Below, one piece after another: positions 25,823 through 34,903 of a stretch of DNA of 64,000 nt (position 1 is its first letter; each line of letters begins with the position of its first letter). Where the stretch lies: contig CAWJCU010000009.1 of NCBI GenBank assembly GCA_963841455.1, positions 62,001 to 126,000 of the forward strand, written 5' to 3'. This stretch comes from JAWVFM01 sp963841455. Its GTDB lineage: Bacteria; Actinomycetota; Thermoleophilia; Solirubrobacterales; 70-9. The notes beneath the pieces are model-generated. The model saw only the letters and a program-made list of their open reading frames with translations. It searched no databases and had not been told where the DNA came from. The position numbers were made by a program, and so were the translations under genes.

Positions 25823-25857
25823 GGCCGCCTCGAGCGTCGTCCCGGCCGGCGACTCAC

Positions 25858-26139
25858 TTAGCCGTAGGTGGCGGCCGCCTTGCCGCCCGCATAGGTGTCC
25901 ACGTATCCGAGCTCGTTCGGAGGGTCATAGGCGGTGATCTCGAACTCGAACTGCCGTTCCCCGTCGGGCGCCGCGAACGTACCCTCCACCCTCCAACCGA
26001 CGTGGAGCTCCGAGCTTTCGGCCGGGAGCTTGGACTCGGCATCGGTCCAGGCCTTGAGCTTGTCCGCCTCGACCAACCAGGTGAACACCTCCGACGGCGG
26101 AGCCCCGATCTCGATGGTGCGCGTCGCCTCGAGCGGCAT
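25858..26139 (-). CDS. SRPBCC (START-like) protein, apparently truncated
   Basis: 93 residues beginning MPLEATRTIEIGAPPSEVFT with EADKLKAWTDAE, WRVEGTFAAPDGERQFEFEI and PPNELGYVDTY, which is the first half of a START-like ligand-binding fold. It stops at KAAATYG, where family members continue for ~45 more residues. No C-terminal half is visible downstream, so it may be truncated or have lost its end by an indel. Lies 35 bp before the coiled-coil gene. Confidence 0.6.
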   Translation of the reverse strand: MPLEATRTIEIGAPPSEVFTWLVEADKLKAWTDAESKLPAESSELHVGWRVEGTFAAPDGERQFEFEITAYDPPNELGYVDTYAGGKAAATYG

Positions 26140-26242
26140 CAACGCTGACTCTAGCTCGCGCAAAGATCCGATTGCGTCGACCTCGCGCGAGTCGCCGAAC
26201 CGGGCGATCTCCGTGTGGACGAGCTCGCGCCCTACGGCTCTT

Positions 26243-29200
26243 TCAGCGAACGATGCGGAAGGGCACGCTGACGGGCCTTCCGGAGGTGTGGTGGCGGCTT
26301 GCGATCGCGACGAGGAAGTACTTGCCGGGCCGAAGCTTCGTACCGCCGACGTTGCCGTTGAAGTGGAAGCGGTTGCGCCCGCGGCGGTCGTCATGGATGA
26401 ATGTGGCGACGGGCTGGTAGCCGGTGCACCGGCGCGGCTTGCCGTGGATGCGCTTTGGCGGCACGACGCAGTTGTGGCCCTTGACGATGCCCCGCACGAC
26501 GCGGTCGACGGTCCACGTCGTGTCCGCCGGCTGGGTGTCCTTGTAGCTCATCGTGGGGCCCCTCTTGGGGAAGTCGGTGATGCTCACGCCGTGCGCGGCG
26601 GCACGGAACCTCGAGCGGCTGAGCTTGAAGCTGGTCAGCGCCGGCGCGGACGGGCAGCCGCGACCGTTCGCGCTTCGCTTGGCGGTGCTCGTCTGGCGGG
26701 TGACGGTCTTGCGGCCGCTCGGGTCACGCACGGTCGTCGTGCTGTGGAGCGTGAGACCTTGGCTGCGCTCGAGCACCTGCTGGGCCCGCCCGCTCAGGTC
26801 GACCATGAGCCTGCCGCACCCGCCGGCGCCACCGGTGACGCCCTTGGCGCGGAGCTTCACCCGATTCGACCGCGCGCTCGCCTTGCCGTGCCCGGCAGGC
26901 CCCAAGATCACCTCGTAGCCGATGAGGCAGGCCTGCGTGGCCACGGTTCCCCGTGGCACGGGGCCGACGCCCGGGGGCGGGCGCGGCGTCGGAGGCGGGG
27001 AGGCGAAATTACCGCCGACCACGGTCCCGGGCGAGTAGGGCGTCACCGAGTAGAGGCCCCCGTTCTGCTCTGGCGGCAGGCACCGCGGGGTCGCCTCAAC
27101 GGCTTGGAGGTTCTGGCAACCCATGTATACGCGGACCGTCGCCGTGATCCCTGCGCCGGCAATGATCTTGACGTCCTTGCAGGCCGGTGGCGGCTGCGGC
27201 GCGGGGATCGCAAGCGGGGCACTCGTCCTGGAGGCGCTGCCGGCGCCGTTCGAGGCGATCGCGGTGCACGCAAGGGAGTGGCCGGCCTCGGCGGCGGTCG
27301 GCTGATAGACGGGGCTGCTCGAACCCGCGATCGCCGCGCCGTCGCTGCTCCACCTATAGGCGAAGCCGCTCGGGCCGTTGATCCAGGTCCCTTGGGTGCA
27401 TGAGAGCGGAGCGCCCGAGCCGCCCTGGACGATCGTCGGCGCACCCGTCGCGACCGGCGGTTTCGTCGTCGGGCCCGTCACGGTGACTGGCGCGCTCGTG
27501 GCCGATGCGCTCCCGGCGGCGTTGCTCGCGGTGACGGTGCACGTGAGCTCGTGCCCGCTGTCGACGGTGACCACCGTGTAACTCGAGCTGGTCGCGCTCG
27601 TGATTGCGGTCCCGTCGCGGTTCCACTTGTAGGCGAAGCTGGTCGGGTTGTTCGTCCAGGTCCCCTGCGAGCAGTTCAGGACGTTTCCGACCTCGGGCGT
27701 CCCCGTGATCTGCGGCAGGACGGTGTTCGCGGGCACGCCCGCCGCCTTTTTCTGTACGTAGGTGATCGAGCTCGTCGAACAGGCCGAGGTCGTCGAGCCG
27801 ATCGTCGCCGTCCCGTGGAAGGTGGTGGTCGAATCGTCGGGCACCGTCACCTGGAGGCCCGGCGAGGCAAAGCTAGCCGCCGCTCCGCTCGCCGCGACCG
27901 CACCGGAGCAATCGGCGGTCGTGTAGACGCGAACCGTCGAGCCGGCGGGCGCGTCGCCGATGATGAAGGGGTGGTTGTCGGCGTCCGGCGAGGCCGGGTC
28001 GGTGGCGGTGAACGTCGGCGGTGGCAGCGGGTTGCACGTGTCGGCGATGCCGGTGGACGAGACGACGGCGCTCACCTTGCCACCCGCCGTGTCGTAGTTG
28101 GCGGTGAACTGCTTGCCTCCGGCAAGGGCGGGCGCGGACTTGATTGCGCAGAAGGAGCCGGTCTGCGCGCCGCCCGGGTCGCCGACGACGTCGATCGAGT
28201 CGCCGAGCGTCGCTCCGGCGGCGTAGGTGGCGGTCGGGTTCATCTCGAGCGTCCCGTTCAGCGCGACGTTGCCGGCGACCGTCAGCCTGCCCGCCGCGCC
28301 GGGACCGGCCGTGGCGACGGCGAGCACGCCTCCCGAACCCTGCGCGTAGCCGTTCGGAACCGTGAGGGTGTTGGTCGTGGTCAGGGCGATGCGGCCGTTG
28401 TTGCTTATCGACCGGGTTCCTGAGCCGGCCGTGGGCGACTCCACCGAGAGCGTCGCCCCCGCGCCGACGGTGAGGGTCCCCGCGGAGCCGAGGTTGCCGC
28501 CGGTCAGATGAAGGGTTCCCGGCCCGCCCAGGAGCCCAGTGCCAGTGAGGGTGCCGGCGTTGTGTGTGAAGTCGCCGGCGATGTTGAGGGTGTGGCCGTT
28601 GAAGTCGATCGTGACGTCGGCGGCGTTCTCGCGGATCGCGCCGCCGCCGGTCGAGTCGAATGTGGTGGTTCCGTCGAGCACGAAGGTCGTCGGGTGCTGG
28701 CCGCCGCCGTTGTCACCGAGCTGGATGAACCCGCCCGTCGTCTGCAGCGTCCCGGCGAGGTGATCTGTGACGCTGCTTCCGCGCAGGCTGAGGCCGCCGC
28801 CCGTCTCGAGCACGGTCCCGTTGACGGTCAGCGAGTCGTTGACGTTGCCGGTGACGCTCCCCTGGTGCTTGAGCAGGCCTCCCGAGGCGATCGTCGTTGG
28901 CCCGGTGTCGTCGATATGAGCGCCGTCCTGCAGGATCAGCGTCCCGCCGCCGCCGACCGTCAGGCTTCCCCCGCGGCGACGTCGATCAGACCGTTGTCGG
29001 TGGTCAGGCTCGCGCCCAGCCCACTGACGCTCAGCGACTTGCCTGCGCCGACGTTGGCGATCGCGATCTGCTCGCCGGCGGTCGATACGACCGGGTTGCC
29101 GTTACCCGCGGTGATGTTGACCGTGTCACCGCTGCCGGGAACGCAGTTACAGGACCAGTTCGAGGGCGTCGCCCAATCGGTGCTCGTCGTCCCTGTCCAG

Positions 29201-29295
29201 CTCGTCGTCGCCGCCTGGGCGCTGGCCGGCAGCGCGATCAGGGCCAGCGCCAGCGCGAGGCCCACGTTCCTTCCGCTGAGGCACCGTCTCCGCAT
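26243..29295 (-). CDS. Large secreted surface protein with Ig-like repeats (one frame break)
   Basis: About 1,017 residues. Signal peptide from MRRRCLSGRNVG to LPASAQAA (ATG at 29349 is an alternative). The N-terminal ~430 residues are short Gly/Thr/Asn-rich beta-strand repeats with polar/aliphatic alternation, e.g. NVALNGTLEMNPTATYAAG, as in beta-helix passengers; a frame shift near 28970 splits them. Two Ig-like repeats follow, each with CSQGTW or CTQGTW and ASNAAGSASATSAP or ASNGAGSASRTSAP. The C-terminus RPGKYFLVAIASRH resembles actinobacterial surface proteins. Probably an exported adhesin or stalk. Confidence 0.7.
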
Positions 29296-29400
29296 CTCTC
29301 GAACCAGACGACGGGCATCCGGCCCGTCCAGACTGGTATCGGGATCCATCCTCGGATGCTTGAGGGCTCGGTCGATGGCTGGCCGATCCTCCGCTGGGTG

Positions 29401-29406
29401 TAGGTT
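29401..29406 (+). promoter_or_regulatory. TANNNT -10 box of the DUF6529 gene
   Basis: TAGGTT, 7 nt before the GTG at 29414; leaderless start predicted. Confidence 0.5.
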
Positions 29407-29413
29407 CTCGGCC

Positions 29414-29980
29414 GTGGAGGCCGGAGGAGCGCGTCCCGCGGGCGATGCGGTTGGCAAGCGGCTCCTCCTCGCCGGCGCGCTCGGCGGCGCGATCGCGCTG
29501 ACGCTGGGCATATACGGCAACGTCCACGACCCGAGCCAGCAGCTCGTCTTCGACCTCTTCTTCCCGTCGACGATTGCGATGAAGGTGTGGTTCGCCACGG
29601 TCGCCGTGGCGTTCGCGATCGTTCAGATCAGCTCGGCGCTGTGGATCTACGGCAAGCTGCCGTGGAGCGCGCCGGACTGGGCGGGATACGTCCACCGGAT
29701 AAGCGGCCGCCTCGCCTTCCTCTTCTCGCTGCCGGTGGCCTACCACTGCCTTTGGTCGCTGGGCTTCCAGGACACGAGCGCGCGGGTGCTAGCCCACTCG
29801 CTGCTCGGCTGCGCGTTCTACGGGGCGTTCGCCGCGAAGGTCGTGATCGTCCGCTCCGAGAGGCTCCCGGGCATCGCCCTACCGATCGCCGGCGGCCTGG
29901 TGTTCGCGATCCTCGTCGCGGTCTGGTTCACGAGCGCGTTCTGGTTCATCACCGACATGGGTGGGTTCCCGTCCCTGTGA
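29414..29980 (+). CDS. DUF6529 family membrane protein (possible heme-b protein)
   Basis: 188 residues with five hydrophobic segments. GYVHRISGRLAFLFSLPVAY, HCLW and VLAHSLLGCAFYGAFA place His94, His111 and His128 in adjacent helices, in the style of cytochrome b561-type heme ligands. No heme motif is proven. Its TGA overlaps the GTG of a cytochrome c gene (GTGA), so the two are a translationally coupled redox pair. Start chosen for the leaderless box and the hydrophilic N-tail before the first helix. Confidence 0.65.
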   Translation: MEAGGARPAGDAVGKRLLLAGALGGAIALTLGIYGNVHDPSQQLVFDLFFPSTIAMKVWFATVAVAFAIVQISSALWIYGKLPWSAPDWAGYVHRISGRLAFLFSLPVAYHCLWSLGFQDTSARVLAHSLLGCAFYGAFAAKVVIVRSERLPGIALPIAGGLVFAILVAVWFTSAFWFITDMGGFPSL

Positions 29981-30345
29981 GGTTGCTGAAGGGGATCGAC
30001 CGCGTCCTCGGGCCGCTGGTGTGGGTCGTCGCGGCGGCTGCTGGCGCTGATGCTGCTCGATTGGCCCGAGGGTCGTCGCGAACGACGAGCCCGCTTCGAA
30101 GCAGGCGGCCGCCCCCTACGCGCAGCAGCTCTTCGTGACCAACTGCGGCAGCTGCCACGCGCTCTCAGCGGCCGGCACGTCGGGTGGGGTCGGACCGAGC
30201 CTCGACGGGCTCGGCCTCCAGACCTCGGCAGTCGCCGCCCAGATCACGAACGGGCGGTGGCGGGATGCCGGCGTTCGGCGGCCAGCTGGATCCCGGTCAG
30301 ATCCAGGCGATCGCCGCCTACGTCGCGGGGGCGTCCAAGCCGTAG
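29977..30345 (+). CDS. Small membrane-anchored cytochrome c (two frame breaks)
   Basis: About 122 residues. An N-terminal anchor (VLGPLVWVVAAA with a frame slip into LALMLLDWPEG), then AAPYAQQLFVTNCGSCHAL with CxxCH for covalent heme, GVGPSLDGLG and, after a second slip, GMPAFGGQLDPGQIQAIAAY with Met as the distal ligand. Class I single-heme cytochrome. It probably passes electrons to or from DUF6529 and a membrane complex elsewhere. The stop overlaps by 28 bp with the convergent hydrolase gene. Confidence 0.75.
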
Positions 30346-31249
30346 GGAACCGCGGCGCGCGCCGCGTTCGCGACGATCGCGTCGACGATCCGACCCCAGG
30401 CGGCCGGCGGCAGGTCGTGGCCCATGCCGTCGATCAGCACGAGCTCGGCGCCCGGGATCGCGGCCGCCGTCGCCTCGCCGCCCGAGACACCGATCAGGGG
30501 TCCTCCGTTCCGTGGATCACGACCGTCGGGACGTCGAGTCGCCGCAACGCCTCGGTGCGATCGCCCGAGGCGACGATCGCGGCGATCTGGCGCATGGACC
30601 CATCCGGGTGGATGCCGCGGTCGAACGCCCGCCGCGCAACGTCGCGTGACCATTCCTCGTCGCGCTCGAGGCCCTGCGACCCGATCACCGAGCGAACCAA
30701 CACGATCTCATCGGCGAACGCCTCGCGATCGTCGAGGGGCGGGCGCCGCCACAGGACCTCCTGCGCCTCCGGAGTCGCCTGCCCGACCGATCGCTCACCC
30801 GTCGTCGACATGATCGAGGCCAGCGACAGCACCCGCTCGGGGTGCTCGACGGCGAGCGTCTGGGCGATCATCCCGCCCATCGAGACGCCGACGACGTCCG
30901 CGGCGCCCACCTCGAGCGCGTCGAGCAAGCCCGCGGCGTCGCAGGCCATCTCGGAGAGCGTGTAGGGCACCGCTGCCGCACCGCCGTCCAGCGCGTCGCG
31001 AGGCGAGGGAGTGCCGGCTTCGTCAAGCACCGTCGAGCGCCCGCAATCGCGGTTGTCGAAGCGGATCACGAAGAAGCCGCGTTCGACGAGCAGCTCACAG
31101 AAGGCGTCGGGCCAGCCGATCATCTGCGACGCGAGCCCCATGACCAGGAGCATCGGGGGATCCGAGCGGTCGCCGATCGTCTGGTAGGCGAGCTTGACCT
31201 CGCCGACCGTCACGCGGCGCTCCTCGGAGACTTGCGGCGTTGCGGCCAC
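30318..31249 (-). CDS. Alpha/beta hydrolase, RdmC-like (one frame break)
   Basis: About 310 residues. LAYQTIGDRSDPPMLLVMGL, WPDAFCELLVERGFFVIRFD, NRDCGRST, nucleophile elbow VVGVSMGGMIAQTLAV (Ser), VIHGTEDPL (Asp) and IDGMGHDLPPAAW (His). Closely similar to the gene at 40414-41325: same start pattern and IRFDNRD motif. A 1-nt slip near 30500 changes frame. Last gene of the MMPL-coiled-coil-hydrolase operon, 7 bp after the coiled-coil gene. Ester hydrolysis is likely; substrate unknown. Confidence 0.82.
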
Positions 31250-31256
31250 TCGGCGA

Positions 31257-31649
31257 CTACCCGCCGTCCGGGCTCGACCCGGCCTGCTCCACGTCAGTCT
31301 CGGCGGCAGCCGCCGCCGCGGCGGCCTCGCGCTGCGCACGCCGGCCGCGGCGGCTGAAGCGGCCGACCAATGCATCCACCGACGCCAGCGAGTCCTCCAG
31401 CGCGCCGATGCGCTTGCCCAGGCCCTCGACGTCGGTCGCCATCTCGTCGACCCGCCGCGCCATCGCCGATGTGTCGGCGTGAATGAACTGGAGCACCTCG
31501 GTCAGCTCGCGCCGCATCTGGGCGACGTCGTCACTCATCCCCGCCGTCGAGCCCTCGACGACGCGGAGATGGGCGATCATGCCGTCGAGGCGCCGGAAGA
31601 GGGCTGGTACCACCCGGGTGATGCTGGTCGCGTTGCGCAGCGGGTCCAC
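31257..31649 (-). CDS. Coiled-coil protein between MMPL and hydrolase genes
   Basis: 130 residues from a GTG start (VDPLRNATSITRVVPALFRR), with long heptads: DDVAQMRRELTEVLQFIHAD and RRVDEMATDVEGLGKRIGAL. The Ala-rich end AAAAAAAAETDVEQAG is low-complexity. No signal peptide or membrane span, so it is cytosolic. Starts 25 bp after the MMPL stop, suggesting the same transcript; it may be an accessory or scaffolding subunit, but this is not shown. Confidence 0.55.
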   Translation of the reverse strand: MDPLRNATSITRVVPALFRRLDGMIAHLRVVEGSTAGMSDDVAQMRRELTEVLQFIHADTSAMARRVDEMATDVEGLGKRIGALEDSLASVDALVGRFSRRGRRAQREAAAAAAAAETDVEQAGSSPDGG

Positions 31650-31674
31650 GATTTGGCGATCCCTCAGGGCGCGC

Positions 31675-34137
31675 TCAGCTCGCGGCCGTTGCCTTCGCCG
31701 CTGCCTCGTCGCGCTCGCGGAAGAACTCCTCGCCCTCGATGCCGACATGTGGGACGCGGCGCAGGAAGCGCGGCATCCACCAGTTGGCCTTGCCCAGGAT
31801 CACCATCACGGCCGGCACGAGAATGCATCGCACCACGGTCGCATCGACGGCGATCGCAACCGCCAGGCCGAGGCCGAACTCCTTCACCACGGGGTTGCCG
31901 TTGAGCACGAAGCTCGTATAGACGCAGACCATGATCAGCGCGGCCGCCGTGATCACGCGGGCGCTCACGGCGAGGCCGTCGACCACCGCCTCGTGATTGT
32001 CGCCCGACTCGCGGTAGTGCTCCTGGATCCGCGTCAGCAGGAACACCTGGTAGTCCATCGAGAGGCCGAACAGGATCGCGAACATCAAGAGCGGCACGTA
32101 GCTCACGATCGGCGTCGGGCCAGGGAGGCCGATCAGATGCGCGCCGTGCCCCTCCTGGAAGACGAAGGTGAGAACGCCGTAGGCCGCGGCGACCGAGAGC
32201 AGGTTCATGAGCCCCGAGGTCAGCGGCACCACGACGGTGTGGAACGCCACCATCAGCAGGAGGAAGCTGAGGGCGATGACGACCAGGATCACGGTCGGCA
32301 GCTTGTCGCTGATCTGCGAGGCGAGGTCGACGTAGCCCGCCGTCTGGCCGCCGACGTACCCCACGAGCGTCGTCCCCTTTGTGGCGTCGGGGATGACCGG
32401 GTCTCGCAGCGTGCCCACGAGGTCGGCGGTCTTGTCCGCCGAGGGAGCCGTGCTCGCGATCACCGTGAAGACGGCGGTGCTGCCGGAGTTGTCCACGATC
32501 GCGGGCGTCGTGTCCTTCACGCCCTTGGTCTTGCCGATCTTGTTCTCGAGCTTTACGAGCCGAGGATCGCTCGCCGGCGTCTTGAGGAACGCCTCCTCCT
32601 GCGAGACCTGCTGTTGCTGCTTTTGCTGCTTGGCGGTCGGCTTTGGCGGCGGCTGCTTGGCGGCCTGCGACTGCACGGCCTGCGTCGCCTCGGACTGGGC
32701 AGTCGACGGCGGCACTCCCTGGGCCTCGAGCTGGGCCGTCTGCTGCGCGATCGCCTGCTGCTCCTGCTTCTGTGCGGCCTTCTGCTCCTGCGCCTTCTGC
32801 TGCTGTTGGACCTCGTGCAACTTCGCCTTATCCGGGTGTGCGGGGTCCTTGCCGAAGTCGACGGCGATCAGGAACGGCCCATTGACGCCCGGCCCGAAGC
32901 CCTTCGTCAAGAGGTCGTATGCCTGGCGGGAGGTGGTGTCGGTCGGCAGCTCGCCGTTGTCCTGCTGGCCCAACTGCAGATTCACGACCGGAATGGCGAG
33001 AACAACGAGAATCGCGACGGCCGCGAGCACCCAGATCGCGGGCCGACGGCCGATCATGCGCGCCCATCGCGCCCAGCCGTGTGGCCGGTGGTCGTGGGCC
33101 GGCGGTTTGATGAACGGCACCCGCAGCGAATTGATCCGGTCCCCGAGGATCGCGAGTAAGGCCGGGAGGAGCGTGATCGCCGCCAGGACCGCGATCACCA
33201 CCACGAGGGCGGCGGAATACCCCAGCGCGCTCACGATCGGGATCTGCGCGACCGCCAGCGAGAGCAGGGCGATGATCACGGTCCCACCCGCGAACACCAC
33301 CGCGCCGCCCGCGGTGGCCGTCGCCCGCGCCGCCGCCTCCGCGTAGTCGTGGCCCTGCTCCATGAAGCCGCGATGGCGCGTGATGATGAAGAGGGCGTAG
33401 TCGATGCCGACGCCTAAGCCGAGCATCGTCCCCAGCGTCGGGCCGACGGTCGGCACGTCCACCGCGTGGCCGAGCAGGCCGATGGCGTTGAGCCCGATCG
33501 CCAGGCCGAGCAGGGCGGTCACGATCGGAAGCGCCATCGCCATGGCCGTTCCGAAGGTGATCAACAGGATGATCACGGCCGCGGCGAGACCGACAGCCTC
33601 GCTGTCCTCGACGGCCGGCGAGGACACCTGCTGCCCGAGGTAGCCGCCGGTCGCCACCTGGAAGCCGGCGTGCACGGCCGGCTCCTCGGCGTCGATGATC
33701 GCGTTCGCCTGGTCGTCGGTGATGTCCCCCGAGTTGACGTTGAGGCTGAGCGCGATGTACCCGATCCGTTCGTCCTTGCTGAGGGCGTTGGCTCCCTTCT
33801 GGCTCAAGGGGCTGATCGCGCTGGTCACGTGCGGCGCCCGCTCGAGCGAGTGAACCGTGGCCTTCACGACCTTCGAGTTCGCGGCCGACGTGAGCTTGCC
33901 GCTCTTCGGCTCCATCACGACCGGGTTGGTCCCGTTGGCCTCCTTCGGGAGGTTGTCGTTGAGAAGGTTCTGCGCCTGGGTCGACCCGCTACCCGGCAAC
34001 GTGACGTTGTCGCTCGTCTGCTTGCCGACGCTCTGCGTCACGACCACGCTGACGATCGCGACCAGGATCCATGCGGCGAAGACGGGCCAGCGACGACGGA
34101 CGCAGAAAGCCCCGAGCCCGTAGAGGGCGCGACTCAT
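31675..34137 (-). CDS. MMPL-family RND exporter with Gln-rich loop
   Basis: 820-residue RND transporter of the MMPL type, exporting lipids or hydrophobic compounds. Two halves each have the SSD-like block: GTMLGLGVGIDYALFIITRH in the first, and MFAILFGLSMDYQVFLLTRI in the second, with conserved Asp in TM4/TM10. MSRALYGLGAFCVRRRWPVF is the N-terminal anchor. Between the halves, residues ~435-525 form a Gln/Ala-rich, probably coiled, segment (QQQQKAQEQKAAQKQEQQA) unusual for the family. Intact gene. The TetR gene diverges 85 bp away with a palindromic operator. Confidence 0.9.
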   Translation of the reverse strand: MSRALYGLGAFCVRRRWPVFAAWILVAIVSVVVTQSVGKQTSDNVTLPGSGSTQAQNLLNDNLPKEANGTNPVVMEPKSGKLTSAANSKVVKATVHSLERAPHVTSAISPLSQKGANALSKDERIGYIALSLNVNSGDITDDQANAIIDAEEPAVHAGFQVATGGYLGQQVSSPAVEDSEAVGLAAAVIILLITFGTAMAMALPIVTALLGLAIGLNAIGLLGHAVDVPTVGPTLGTMLGLGVGIDYALFIITRHRGFMEQGHDYAEAAARATATAGGAVVFAGGTVIIALLSLAVAQIPIVSALGYSAALVVVIAVLAAITLLPALLAILGDRINSLRVPFIKPPAHDHRPHGWARWARMIGRRPAIWVLAAVAILVVLAIPVVNLQLGQQDNGELPTDTTSRQAYDLLTKGFGPGVNGPFLIAVDFGKDPAHPDKAKLHEVQQQQKAQEQKAAQKQEQQAIAQQTAQLEAQGVPPSTAQSEATQAVQSQAAKQPPPKPTAKQQKQQQQVSQEEAFLKTPASDPRLVKLENKIGKTKGVKDTTPAIVDNSGSTAVFTVIASTAPSADKTADLVGTLRDPVIPDATKGTTLVGYVGGQTAGYVDLASQISDKLPTVILVVIALSFLLLMVAFHTVVVPLTSGLMNLLSVAAAYGVLTFVFQEGHGAHLIGLPGPTPIVSYVPLLMFAILFGLSMDYQVFLLTRIQEHYRESGDNHEAVVDGLAVSARVITAAALIMVCVYTSFVLNGNPVVKEFGLGLAVAIAVDATVVRCILVPAVMVILGKANWWMPRFLRRVPHVGIEGEEFFRERDEAAAKATAAS

Positions 34138-34184
34138 CCGGGCTGTGCCGCCTTCTGGGGCATCAGGGCTTCAACGAGTAGATC

Positions 34185-34225
34185 CATATTGGATATCGCT
34201 TTCATCTTGTAGCATATCCCATATG
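34185..34225. promoter_or_regulatory. TetR operator palindrome overlapping the tetR start
   Basis: CATATTGGATAT (34185-34196) and ATATCCCATATG (34214-34225) are inverted repeats matching at 11 of 12 positions, 17 bp apart. The right arm covers the ATG of the TetR gene; a TANNNT box (TAGCAT, 34210-34215) lies inside. It also sits in the divergent MMPL promoter, so one regulator could control both. Confidence 0.65.
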
Positions 34226-34903
34226 GTTTCGTCCGTCAAGAATGCGCCCGACCGAGTCCTCGTGGGATTCGGGGGCGATAGACCGGGCTCCCCCCTCCCC
34301 TCGCCGCCCACCCAGGAGCGCGGGCGCGAGAAGCGCGAGCGCATCTACACGGCCGCGATCGCCCGCTTCGAGCGCGTCGGTGTCGCGGAGACGCGCGTGG
34401 AGGGCGTGATCGGCGACGCGGAGGTGAGCTGGGCGACGTTCTTTCGCTACTTCCCGCGCAAGGAGGACGTGCTGATCGAGGCCGCCGCCCGCCACTTCCG
34501 TGACCGCGTGGTCCCTGCGGCGGACAGAGGGCGGGACGACCGCCGGCTTCGGATCCAGACGGCGACGGAGCGAACGTTCGCGGCGCTCCTCGAGCCCGGT
34601 GAGCTGTCGGCTTCCCTCCACAATCAGGCGCTTCTCGAGATCTTCGCCCATCCCGTGCGCTTCGGCGCAATGGTGGGTGACGATCACCCGCCGCCCCCGA
34701 TCGTCGGGCTGGTCGCGAAGTTGCTCGAGGAGGGCCAGCGCCGTGGCGAGGTGAAGGCCGGGCTCGACCCGTGGGCGGCGGCGTTGACGATCGCCGCGGG
34801 CGTGACGTTCCCGGCTGCGCAGGTCGCCGCCGCCGGCGCCGACCCGCGCCCAAGCGTCAGCCGTGCGCTCGACCTCATGTGGGAGGGGCTGGCGAAGTCG
34901 TGA
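34223..34903 (+). CDS. TetR/AcrR-family transcriptional regulator
   Basis: 226 residues. The N-terminal helix-turn-helix reads KRERIYTAAIARFERVGVAE and WATFFRYFPRKEDVLIEAA, standard for TetR. ATG at 34223 is 7 nt after TANNNT, so leaderless initiation is likely, and the start overlaps the operator, so bound repressor would block it. The C-terminal ligand domain is helical. It presumably represses the divergent MMPL operon. The end overlaps the convergent RDD gene by 29 bp. Confidence 0.88.
   Translation: MVSSVKNAPDRVLVGFGGDRPGSPLPSPPTQERGREKRERIYTAAIARFERVGVAETRVEGVIGDAEVSWATFFRYFPRKEDVLIEAAARHFRDRVVPAADRGRDDRRLRIQTATERTFAALLEPGELSASLHNQALLEIFAHPVRFGAMVGDDHPPPPIVGLVAKLLEEGQRRGEVKAGLDPWAAALTIAAGVTFPAAQVAAAGADPRPSVSRALDLMWEGLAKS

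Noticed and set aside
31483..33159. 558-codon plus frame opposite MMPL
   Set aside because: His/Arg-rich shadow of MMPL transmembrane segments.
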